This document shows, piece by piece, positions 35,385 through 45,204 of a DNA stretch of 64,000 bases. How positions within the stretch are numbered: position 1 is the first letter of the stretch; every line of letters begins with the position of its first letter. A model generated the notes under the pieces. The model ran no database searches and was not told the origin of the DNA. It saw only the letters and a list, made by a program, of their open reading frames with translations. Source of the DNA: Acanthosoma haemorrhoidale (taxonomy: Eukaryota > Arthropoda > Insecta > Hemiptera > Acanthosomatidae); NCBI GenBank assembly GCA_930367205.1, contig OV884015.1, positions 81,272,841 through 81,336,840 of the forward strand, in the 5' to 3' direction. Made by a program: the position numbers and the translations under genes.

Positions 35385-36643
35385 TCAGTTGGCCAAAAAG
35401 TCCGTTCGGTTTTTGTCGTCACGAAACTTCAAGCAGTCTAATATGTAGCTAACTTCAGTCCGTCCCTTGCGGGTGCACTCTCGTCAGATACTAGACACTT
35501 CAACGTAGTTTGACGCAAAATTCCGACGAGGCTGATTGTATTTTGTGTGTTTGGAATCATCGTGAAAATGGAAAACCAAAACGAACATTTATTTTAAAAA
35601 AGTCAAGAAAGCAGTGGAAACTTGCAGGAAGATATGCGCTGTATACGGAGAGGATGCTGTTTCAGAACGTGTGTGGCAGAAGTGGTTTTCAAGATTTCAA
35701 TCGGGAAATTTTTCGGTTCAAGACGCACCTCGCTCTGGCTGGCCAACTGAGCAGCGATTAACAGTGACAAAGTGAAGGAATTAGTCGACACCAATCCCCG
35801 TTATACAACTAAGGAGATCGCAGTTATCCTCAAAATATCGAAATCGAGTGTTGAAAACCATCTGCATCAACTTGGCTAAGTGAGCAGGCTCGATTTTTGG
35901 GTTCCCCATCAACTTAGTGAGGCTAAACTCGCCCAAAGGATTTCCATCTGCGATTCGTTGCGGAAACGTGAAGAAAACGATACTTTTTTTAAGAGAATGA
36001 TGACAGGGGACGAAAAGTGGATCGTCTATAACAATGTGGAGCGCAAACGCTCATGGGGGAAGCGCGGCGAATTACTACAAACAACCCCCAAAGCAGGACT
36101 TCACCCAAAAAAGGTTATGCTCTTGATTTGGTGGGATTTGAGGGGTGTTGTCGTTTACAAACTTCTTCCCACGAACAGGACCATCAATTCGGATGTGTAT
36201 TGTGACCAGCTGGACAAATTAAATACAGCAATCCACCAGAAGCGTCCAGAACTAGCCAACCGTAAGGGGATTGTCTTCCATCACGACAATGCCAGACTGC
36301 ACACTTCCTTGCAGACGCGGCAGAAGTTACTGGAGCTTGGCTGGGATGTTTTGCCGCACCCTCCATATTCGCCCGACCTTGCACCTTCAGATTTCCACCT
36401 GTTTCGGTCTCTTCAAAATTTATTGAATGGACAGACCTTCAGCTCTGAAGAAGATGTAAAAATTCACTTTGAAAAAAAAGACAGGAAATTCTTTGAGCAT
36501 GGAATTATGAATCTGCCCATGAGATGGCAGAAGATACTGGAACAAAACGGCAATTATATCATTTATTGAATAAATCGCTTTGTGTTTAAAAGTTGTGTCT
36601 TATTTTCACTTAAAAAACCGAACGGACTTTTTGGCCAACCCTT
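35385..36643 (+). mobile_element. mariner (DD34D) transposon, nearly full length
   Basis: Inverted ends share GTTGGCCAAAAAGTCCGTTC plus GGTTTTT; the left arm is at 35388 onward and the right arm ends at 36639. TA dinucleotides at 35383-35384 and 36644-36645 could be the target duplication, with the outermost two or three bases mismatched between the arms. The length of about 1.26 kb is normal for mariner. A single transposase gene fills the interior in the plus direction. Confidence 0.9.
35568..36569 (+). pseudogene. mariner transposase, three visible lesions
   Basis: The likely start is the ATG at 35568 (MENQNEHL). The paired helix-turn-helix region follows in a shifted frame: KKAVETCRKICAVYGEDAV, then WFSRFQSGNFSVQDAPRSG. 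After another shift near 35755 it reads VDTNPRYTTKEIAVILKISK and HLHQLG, then TAA at 35877-35879 where relatives have a sense codon, and SRLDFWVPHQL, the mariner WVPHEL-type linker. From there to 36569 the frame is open. The catalytic triad is present: TGDEKW, HHDNARLHTS and YSPDLAPSDFHLF, with exactly 34 residues between the second and third aspartates. About four residues are missing before EKKDRKFFEHG. Few lesions indicate a fairly recent loss of function. Confidence 0.88.
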
Positions 36644-36969
36644 TAAAATGTTTAGCTGACTCCACTGGCGCTCAAGACCATGTAGTTCAAGTAATATATT
36701 ATTTTGTTTAATTCAATTTAATTTTAATTGGTTAATTCAAAAGGATTAGCGAGGTTTTATTGACTACAATAGAAATATAATAGTCAAAACCGTATAAATA
36801 CGGATGGAATATCCTTGAAATAATTTTCGCACTACCGTATTTAATGAGGCTTTATCAAGGGGAATCTATTTTCTAAGATGAGACGACCTTTTTTGCGATT
36901 TTTTTTTCTTCTATTCTTCTCATAATGGCATATTAAACATTACCTAATGGAGGTATTTCGGAGTAGATA

Positions 36970-37095
36970 AATACAATTTGAGATAGATTGAATCATCTTT
37001 ATGAATTTTGTAGAGCATACAAACATATAGAGAGACGAATACGTCAGTACTATACCTGTTTGAAAGTAGATCCTATGGACTCATCATAGCAATTT
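36970..37095 (+). repeat. repeat G, copy 1
   Basis: ATAGATTGAATCA, ACATATAGAG, and TACCTGTTTGAAAGTAGATC recur in order at 37780-37890. Confidence 0.45.
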
Positions 37096-37779
37096 TGTAA
37101 TATATACATCATAGGATGACAGTTTATATTATAAGGATATAAATATATTATAAGGACCCATAGACCTGGTTAAGTAATGACTTTATCGTTGTTAAAACAT
37201 TTTAAGTATCATAAACGTTAATTAGTTTCAGCCTTTAATATATTTTTACTTGAAAATATTATGACCATTTCCGTTGTTTTAGTCATGTAATTGTTTTCTA
37301 CTTATCTACTAAGGTCCCTGCAGTTATAATAGTTATAGACGTGATGTTAGCTTTAAACGATTTACAATCGCTTAAGCTCTAAAAAGGTCTAAAAGCAGGT
37401 TGGGCTCAATTACTAAGAAAAAAATTATTATGACCTAATCTAAGTTGTAATTTTATTAAATATTAAAACCAAATAAAGACAAATAAATAGTACAAACAAC
37501 ATCGAGTGATACTAAATGGACTTCACTTGAGTTTTCCGAAAACTCAACTTGATTGTGAAAAAAGTATTCGGTAAAAAAATAGTTTATTATATTTATTAAA
37601 TCATAAATAGTCACTGGAAATGATCTTATAAAGAAATAGAAAGCAATTTAAAAATCTCGAAATTGGTTTTATTTTGTTTTATCGCTTTTAATATACCTTT
37701 AAGCACGTGAAATAATGGCCTTGAATCTAAAATAGCTTCTGATCACCGATTCCGGAGTTTAGTTGAATATGTCTTTAAA

Positions 37780-37890
37780 ATTTCAAATAGATTGAATCAC
37801 GTTCACGTCCCCTTATTGTAAAACACACATATAGGCAGCCAGAAGAAGACATTGATCCCGTACCTGTTTGAAAGTAAAACCTTAATATTC
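37780..37890 (+). repeat. repeat G, copy 2
   Basis: ATAGATTGAATCACG, ACACATATAGG and GTACCTGTTTGAAAGTAAAA match copy 1 some 800 bases upstream. A weaker echo (TCTGTTTGGAAGTAGAACCT) is at about 57088. Confidence 0.45.
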
Positions 37891-38344
37891 ACGCTTGATA
37901 GTAAGAAACAATTATGTTTAGAAGTATTATAGTTTCAAATGAATAACCCAACATTTTCAATAAAGGGAGTTATATTTGGAATCTGATTGTTACTTGAATG
38001 AACAGCAGTTCAAATTAAATATTAACAAAATAAAAGGTAAGAACACAGCTTAAACTAAAAAGAAGCTTTTAAACATTCGAAATATCATTAACTCACAGCT
38101 GAGATGTCTAGTAACTGGTCGAAGATCATTGGATTTATTCAACAATTAGAAGTGACAGCAACATACCTGAAATAAAATAATTATCTATAAATATAATTTT
38201 CATTGGAACATAGTTTTTAATATCAATTATTAATTAAATAGATACCATATAACTGCCTACAATCAATAATCTCAAGGGTAATCAAATATATTTATAAGAT
38301 ATATACATTTAAGGCTGATCGAAATTTTATTAAACTCTCTCGAA

Positions 38345-38752
38345 TATACAATGAGATCATAAGATATATATAATCTATATGGACTGAATTTATTAAAAGA
38401 GATGGGGCTCACCTCAATTGTCATAGACTTAAAACTAACTTACAACTAACAATAAAAACTTTAAATTTTCCCCGACAGTCTGTTACCATCGATGCGGGAA
38501 GGGCGGTGGGGTCATAGTGTTAAACACTGGGTTTGTGAGGTGCTGCAACGAGTCAAAAAACTTGATGTGTCTGTGTGGATGAGTTCATCCACCGACGGTG
38601 ACCAAGCAACGGGTGCAGGTCAGCGTTCTTTAACCTCTCTCTCGAGGTATGTCGGACCACTTTTCTCACGATTCCATTCTGGAATTGTTGGAGACTTTTA
38701 GCTGAATTGTCAGTTAAGTGAGTATATAGCGGGGAACCGTACAGCAGAGTCT
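38345..38752 (-). mobile_element. family A2 Jockey-like fragment
   Basis: On the minus strand this has the C-terminal end of ORF2 (the reverse complement of CCAGAATGGAATCG to the stop near 38525) and the 3' UTR with CATCGATGGTAACAGACTGT, GAGGTGAGCCCCATC and TAATAAATTCAGTCC. It is homologous to 22.3-22.65 and 57.95-58.29 kb. The 5' break is at about 38752. The 3' border is fuzzy, as homology fades near 38345. Confidence 0.7.
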
Positions 38753-38755
38753 AAT

Positions 38756-39300
38756 ATGAACAATGATATATACGAGTATACACTAAATATGTCATTAAGC
38801 GGGAATACGTTAGCAATATATATCCAGATGCCGAATGAAAATGATGAGGTTCCACTTGTACATGTGGTCTACTACTTTTACAGCAGCGTATTTACGCTTC
38901 GTTCAGTGCCAATTACAAGAAACATGCAAGCAGTACGCCAGGCTTATTGGAAACTAATTATTTGAACATAGTTATTATGCCTCTATTTTTTTTTTCCTAT
39001 CAACTCGGTTGGATCAATTAGTACATCGTTTTATTTTTTTTGTTCATACTATCAGTGGAGTAACAAAGAACTTTATTGCGGGAGTGTAGTTTATCTTTCA
39101 TCCAAAGAAATTTATTAAAGGAAACAGTAAAGATGATGATAAGAAGTTGGCTTGATTGAAAGGCCAAAAATACAAATATGTATATAAATTAATCAGCATT
39201 ATAAGATTATCTCCTTTCTCAAACCACATCCGCTCATGATCCAAGTAAGACCATTCAAGTTTATTAATAGAATCTTCATTACAATATAATTTGATAAATC
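38756..39300. other. AT-rich sequence, no gene supported
   Basis: A 69-codon plus-strand frame at 38756-38965 has balanced composition, but no domain or splice context I can identify. I list it here and do not call it as a gene. Confidence 0.35.
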
Positions 39301-39304
39301 AATA

Positions 39305-39505
39305 ATTTTCTGTAGGGGAAGATTTTTTAATTGTGGCGAAAGTGTTATCGATTGTGCTACAGGATCATTATCCGGTGTTAGTAAATGTCGCATTATAATA
39401 TATATATTAAAAATTCAAATTTTTAACGGCAACAACCACAATACAACTCACTTGTAACGCTATTTGAATTTTAAATATATATTTTATATTGTGACACAGT
39501 GTTAC
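39305..39505 (-). repeat. type-P repeat copy 4 with adjacent inverted repeat
   Basis: On the minus strand 39321-39380 reads CGGATAATGATCCTGTAGCA, CAATCGATAACACTTTCGCC, a diverged copy of the motif at 32.0 and 33.6 kb. Next to it, TATAATATATATATTAAAAA-TTCAAATT (39392-39422) and its imperfect complement (39466-39495) form a foldback of about 30-base arms. Confidence 0.35.
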
Positions 39506-41391
39506 TTACAGTGTTCGTCAACACGTAGACAGCTATAGCACGATACTAAACTCAAAATTATAGAAATATATATATTTCTTTAAATATCAACTAATTAATG
39601 ACACAATAATATTTTATGGAGAAGGATGTTCATCTCTTCAAGAGAGAGAGAGAGAGAATTTAGCATAGTACATGGTATTCACAAAAAATAGAACAGACAG
39701 GCCCAGGGATAAATAAATGAAGGTTTATGGTTTTGAAAAACGTTGCCCTAAAACAAAAGAAATAAATTTCTTAAATAAAAACAATACACTAATAAAAAAT
39801 AAACTGTCTGTTTCTTAGTAATCAAATACAAATTTACTGCTGGCCCTCGGAAACACCAAAACGTACTCATATGTACCAAATGTATTTTAAGTTCATTATG
39901 GTTATAGCTACCTTATTTTCGAATTAGAATAGTTGCTCCGAACGTAATCATTTCTGCTCTGGACGTAGTACATCAGGTTTTTTAAAAACTGCAATTAATT
40001 ATTTAAGAAAAAAGAAATTATGTATTGCCCATTGTACCGCAACGTGAACGGTTTATTCTTATCGTCAATACAGAGTTCTTTTTTTCTAAGTCCCTATCCA
40101 AGCTGTATGAAAGTATAATAAGTAATTACCAGTGATATGATATGTATGTATCTGACATGAATAAATCATGGATTGTGATTTTTGTTTGCTTATTTCTTGA
40201 TTATGTGATGGATATTCATATATGCATTCAGTCTGTTGGCACAATCGTGACTAACATATTATGCAAATCGAGGCCGCGTTAAGAATTTGATATTTATACA
40301 GTTGCATTTACATGTATAGGATATGATATCGGCTTGGGCCGAATTCAATATGTTATTTGTGTATATATTTTTTCTTTACATTTTTTTTTCTTAAGAACAG
40401 ATTTCAGATACCAAGGAGGGTTAAAATTCAAAAAAAAGGTTGTTTATTCACGTTCTGCGTCCTTAATTAACGTCTATATCAAAAATCAAAATATTGAAAT
40501 CTGTGACCAAACGTTTTACGAAGAGAAAGGGCTCATCGAAATTGTCACCTTAATTTTGGGTTTCTTAACCGGATTCACCTCTTCTATATTCAAGTAGGAA
40601 CTCATTAACCCTCACGAGGCTGACCAAACTCAGATCATTTCCTATAACAACAAATCCCTAAGTGAACTCTCTCGGGACTCTCCGTAGTTAAAAGTCATGC
40701 TACCATATTACCAATATTTCTTTAATAATAAAACATTTAGATTACTCGACACAACTAATAATCATTAAGAAAAACTAATTAAACAAGAATTTTATTTTAT
40801 TTTTAATTTTAGAATTCTACCCTACTTGGGGATAACCAATTATAATCAGTAACTTAGATAATTAAAAAAATACATATAAAATTGGCAACTCATCCGTAGC
40901 TAGTGTTATTAATGTTACAACATGAATACTATTCAGTACATTATGCTGACTTTATAAAAGGGGTTTTAATTATAAGAAGTTTAACTAAAAGCGATAAATA
41001 TAAAAACATGTACATGTTTAGGGATAACTGCTTCACGCTTACATAATTGATTGGCCAACTATCCGCTAATGAACGGCTAAATTTCTTTCCAGGATGTGTG
41101 GTTGTGGCTGGGGGTTAAAGTTATATTTATTGACAACCCTATCTGCTCACAAATACTGATTTATTCAAATTCAATTGCGCTTTCAACAGCTCACATTGCC
41201 ATTTTTAATTGGTGATCATGTTCCCTAGGATAAAGGTATCCTTACTCCTGCTCCATCCTTTTACTAAGAATGTTAAAGCTACTAGGTTCACAACTCAGTG
41301 AAGGTGGATTTGAAAGAAAGAACTGGCTAGGTCATAAAACAGTGGAAAACTTTATTTTCTTAAAAATGTGTTATTTATCACAAATACTTAT
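39506..41391. other. AT-rich sequence, no gene supported
   Basis: A plus-strand 87-codon frame (40334-40597) begins in a hydrophobic stretch but shows no known domain. Short AG tracts lie at 39643-39657. Otherwise nothing is recognised. Confidence 0.4.
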
Positions 41392-41447
41392 TGCCCAATA
41401 AGGCAGATTGTAATGTTACCACAATAAAGAAATTCACAAAAATGTTG
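41392..41447 (+). repeat. family B 3' terminus only
   Basis: TTGCCCAATAAGGCAGATTG, TAATGTTACCACAATAAAG and AAATTCACAAAAA match the terminus at 28255-28312. It is an extremely short 5'-truncated insertion. Confidence 0.65.
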
Positions 41448-42170
41448 TGCCACATGTATTTCTAGCACCTTCGTCCATAGATCATCGTTCGACAAAGACC
41501 CCACAGGAGTCATGGACAACCCCTCAGGAAAAAAACAAAACTACTCTTTAATAAGCGCTGTCAAGTCGGTCTACCAAGACCCAAAATTAATGATACGCCT
41601 CAATTCTTCAAAGCTGTGAAACAGAAATACAGTTTGAGCTTTTTTCTCTTCTGTAGTGATGGAGGAGGCACAAAAAGATAATACCTTGTGGTTCTGTGTG
41701 GACTGGAATTTATTGCCGATACTGGCTCAATGTTTATTGTACGCAGATGGAATCTCGTATTAAATTTCCCTGAGCAGCTTCCAAACTCTGTGGAAGAAAG
41801 AAATGAAGAACTAAAAAGATAAGAACTCATAAATCAACCCAACCAAAAGCAAGTTAACTGTCCGGCCCTTAGGCAGCAAATAAGTTTTTATTAAACTTAA
41901 TTTTTTTGTTTGAGAGGATTTTCTTTTTATGATCTTAATTATTTTTAAATTATAAATTTATTTTCTTTCCTTTTCTGATTGTTTCGGCTGAAGACAATTA
42001 GTATGTAAATATTGTATACATCAACAGACTGAATAATTTAATAAATAATTGAATCATTTAATATAATATTTTATACATCAACAGAGGAAATAGTTTGAAG
42101 GATTATACAGCTCGAGGAAGTAAATAAACACGTCTTTGCGTATTAGAGGACAAGGCTTTAGGCCTGAGCC
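41448..42170. other. AT-rich sequence, no gene seen
   Basis: A 76-codon minus-strand frame (41600-41830) has low-complexity composition and no domain. Confidence 0.4.
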
Positions 42171-42174
42171 TGCT

Positions 42175-42610
42175 TTTTAGTGATGAAGATAACTCCATAC
42201 CGGACTGTTCCCCTGCGAACACGAAGTCGCGGCTTCTACAACTGAACTTCTCGGCCTATCTCTCCTATGTTTATCTCTCCATGCACATCGCCGCCCTGCG
42301 GTTGACTATCCGAAGATCACCGTCCTGCGGCTGCTATCCGAGCATCTAGCGTATCGTGACTATAAACTTTTTCGTAATTTTTATAAGTTAATTATACTAA
42401 CAATTATTTATACTAATATTCAGGCCTGATCAGTAATTTTTTTTTGTTTTGTTTTTTAATAAAATGAATTGTTATTTTTTTAATATTTTTGACTTTGTTT
42501 ATTGTATATACCTTATTGTTGGCAAGTTGATGAGCTAGCCGACACAATCAAACCTCTAGCTTCTCAAGACGTAACCGGCACAATTTTCTGGCGTTTGGGG
42601 ACTTCTTAAT
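42175..42610 (+). repeat. possible degenerate solo LTR and primer-binding site
   Basis: A CpG-rich block (42200-42355) with an imperfect 30-base tandem duplication (CCGCCCTGCGGTTGACTATC / CCGTCCTGCGGCTGCTATC) is followed by AATAAA at about 42459. Then comes a segment ending AACCGGCACA and TTTTCTGGCGTTTGGGGAC. TGGCG just after an ACA end resembles an LTR boundary and tRNA primer-binding site. No second LTR or gag/pol is visible, so this stays a weak hypothesis. Confidence 0.25.
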
Positions 42611-42719
42611 TTTTAAGAGCCCTAGCGCAAACATTCACACTATAGCTTGGGAATATAATCCACTTCTCATTGTCTGTTTTGGAAGTTGTGGAAACTTTCA
42701 ATTGTTATGATAATACTAT

Positions 42720-43130
42720 AATGTAGTATAATGTGCAAGGTAGGAGAGAGTATAGGAGGAGGCGCCAGCTCTAGACGTTTGGGCATGTTAGCTGAATGGC
42801 TTTGAGGAAGGCAAGGTGGTTGCTCTAAGAAAGGCCAGTAAACTGTCCGTGACTAACATTTAATGGATGCATGAAGTGAGCTTTGCAGAAATGGTGAGGT
42901 GAGAAGATGGTCCGAGGCATGAGCAGCACGATGGAGATCGGGAAAGAAGAAGAACGCTGAAAGCTGTTGTGTGCATAAATAACTGCACTGATTTGTGGGC
43001 AGCCTGAGTTGTTGATGTATATGATTTTTTCCGTTCGACAAAGGTCAAGAAGGAATTTATTGGTAGAGGCTTTTCCTGCTGATTCAACGTCTGTCTGTTG
43101 GATTTAACAAAAGGTAGGAAATTGCTGCTT
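42720..43130. other. GC-richer block of unknown origin
   Basis: The composition is distinctly richer than the flanks, and two overlapping minus-strand frames (42853-43041 and 42860-43087) encode Ser/Thr- and Cys-rich strings without a domain. It could be a decayed coding or retroelement segment. I cannot assign it. Confidence 0.25.
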
Positions 43131-43370
43131 AAGCAGACGTAGGTTTAGTCCGAAGTCGAGAGAATACTGGAAAGAGACAACCTTAGCAAAATAAAAATCC
43201 CCTACTAAGGGGATTAATTTACTGTTAAGAGATCGGCTGTCTACGTTTAATTTAATTTTATGCTGTTTTTATTGCCGAACCTGACGATAAAGGCTTTAAT
43301 TTTGAATACGTACAGAGGGATCATATATCAACTGCCAAATCATTTTTTCTAATATATCAGTCGTTTAAAT

Positions 43371-43618
43371 CAGTGGTTCCCGACCTTTTTTGTAAAATCG
43401 GGGATATTTGGATTTTCAGATGTGATTAGGTCTATTCCTGGCTAGGACCCACCTAAAATTTGTTCTACGTTTCTTAACTATTGTTATTGATATTACGCCT
43501 ACGCAATTTATTAGTTTGCTTTATTTTTTACTTGATGTATTCGATGGCCACTCCCATATTATCGCACCTTGAAAAAATCGCCGCCTCAGGGTGATATAAC
43601 CCCCTTTTATAACCAATG
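43371..43618. mobile_element. hAT-type MITE, 248 bp
   Basis: The left end CAGTGGTTCCCGACCTTTT has the hallmark start of many hAT elements. The right end, read inward on the other strand, is CATTGGTTATAAAAGGGGG. Flanking octamers GTTTAAAT and CTTTGAAT agree at six of eight positions, consistent with an aged 8-bp target duplication. There is no coding sequence inside, so this is a non-autonomous copy. It belongs to a different family from the intact hAT element at 51.5 kb, whose ends start CAGGTATGGG. Confidence 0.65.
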
Positions 43619-43626
43619 CTTTGAAT

Positions 43627-44651
43627 AATTAAATCAATCTATATAATAATAGAACCACAAAAGAAAAAAAAAAATTTTTAAAGTTACGAAAAACTCAGAA
43701 GAGTATATTTTTGTAAACTATTTATTTCACTGACGTTTGGCAATGACTGCCTACTTTACAATATTGTTGAATTATTTTGAATAATGAACCTTTTTAATCG
43801 ACCGAGAAAATGGTGACCCCCTTCAAAATTTGAGACTTTAGGTTTCAAGACGTGAAGAATCCGAAAATTGAATAAAATAAATGCATTTAGGATCAGATGA
43901 CATTTTCCTGGTCTTAGTGGAGTACTATTGGTACTAGTAGTTCTTGTCCAACGAAAACGGACACTGGAAAAAGAGTGCCCCCTCCCTCCTAAAATACATA
44001 AGGTACCATAAAAATAAAAACCATAAAGAGGCACTTAAAGAATTGCAAAGGAATACTGTTTTAATTAATATATCTTGTAAGTATTCAGTTTATGAGATAT
44101 TGCTTATAATTTCTAATTAATTGTATGCATTTTCTATAATGTATGTCTTTAAACCCCGAGATTATTAATCAATTGTAATTAAAATGAAATCATTTATTTG
44201 TTTTTCATTTATCCTAATTGAATAATTAAAGCTGAAAGTAGCGACACAACTGAAAAAAAATTGCAGGCTACTGATCCCTGCGTCCATTAGTCACTACTAT
44301 TCACATGCGAGAGGGAAGGCTGCGAATATAACTGTTCAAAAATAACAGTACGCAATGCGCTATCTATAGCGATGTCTAAATCTAATTGGGTGAACCGATA
44401 CTCAAATATGCGAATTATTCAGGCAGCTGAAGGGCTAGCCAAAATATGCTCCACTGCTTCCTTAATAAACTATGATTTATTAATTGTTGCCGGCAATAAT
44501 TTACTACTATGTTTAAGAAAAAGATTAAGGCATTAGGTGAAGTGACAAGCGTACGTTTCCTTGAGGTTTGATGGTTGTCTTGGCTCCAAGTTACAAAGGT
44601 TATAAAAATACAATATTTAAACTTTATAATAGTAACAAACAAATATTATAC
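43627..44651. other. AT-rich sequence, no gene seen
   Basis: Minus-strand frames of 92 and 75 codons (43756-44034 and 44415-44642) lack recognisable domains. Confidence 0.4.
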
Positions 44652-45200
44652 TTATAAAACAGGTTTATTGTCTTTCTACGACTGATAACCTTTTCGTGAA
44701 TGTAATAGCGCTTTCGAGAGCTCTAAGCTGTCATCTTCAGCTGTTTCTACAATAAAAAAAAAGTCAAATAATAAAAACCCCTACCTGCTTATATGGCAAC
44801 TTGTTGATAATTTTTTTAGTAATTTTAGATGGTTTTAATGGTTATTTCATAGCATTTAATATTTTGAATTGAATTATTTACTGAATAGGTGTTGTATTTC
44901 TTAAATTTATGAATTTTCAATGGTAGTAGAGTAAAAGGACAATTTCAAAATGAGTACATTTCAGCACTTTCAGTGGAATATAATTTATATTTAAATTAAT
45001 GACTGTGACCATTGTTACGGATAATAATAGTAATTAGTTTCTCTCCATATGCGCAGGTAAAAGTTTTCATTTAATTTTTTATTTTATTGTAAAAATAACC
45101 AAAGAGAGCTGTTTATTGTAAAAGCTTAGAGCTGTCAAAAGAGCTATTACATTAAAGAAAAGGTTATCAGTGGTGGAAAGACAATAAAGCTGTTTTATAA
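44652..45200. mobile_element. foldback element with 85-bp inverted arms (549 bp)
   Basis: The left arm 44652-44735 and right arm 45118-45200 are inverted copies: TTATAAAACAG, TTTATTGTCTTTC, ACTGATAACCTTTTC, AATGTAATAGC and AGCTCTAAGCT match in order. The middle is AT-rich, about 380 bases and non-coding. Each arm, read outward, carries the type-P motif: CTGAAGATGACAGCTTAGAG then CTCTCGAAAGCGCTATTAC on the left, AAGCTTAGAGCTGTCAAAAG then AGCTATTACATT on the right. Near-complementary ends and lack of coding suggest a non-autonomous element or a pair of inverted solo ends. A target duplication is not clear. Confidence 0.65.
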
Positions 45201-45204
45201 TTAT

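Larger units (their letters stand above)
36650..38340. other. very AT-rich sequence with an internal repeat
   Basis: No gene. It contains repeat G (36970-37095 and 37780-37890), a short tandem of ATATTATAAGGA at about 37123-37157, and a 10-bp-arm hairpin TTGAGTTTTC-C-GAAAACTCAA near 37533. Confidence 0.45.

Noticed and set aside
36184..36384. Minus-strand frame inside the mariner
   Set aside because: Antisense shadow of the transposase catalytic region.
40334..40597. 87-codon frame with a hydrophobic start and end
   Set aside because: No recognisable family; hydrophobic runs are expected from T-rich DNA, and the frame is short.
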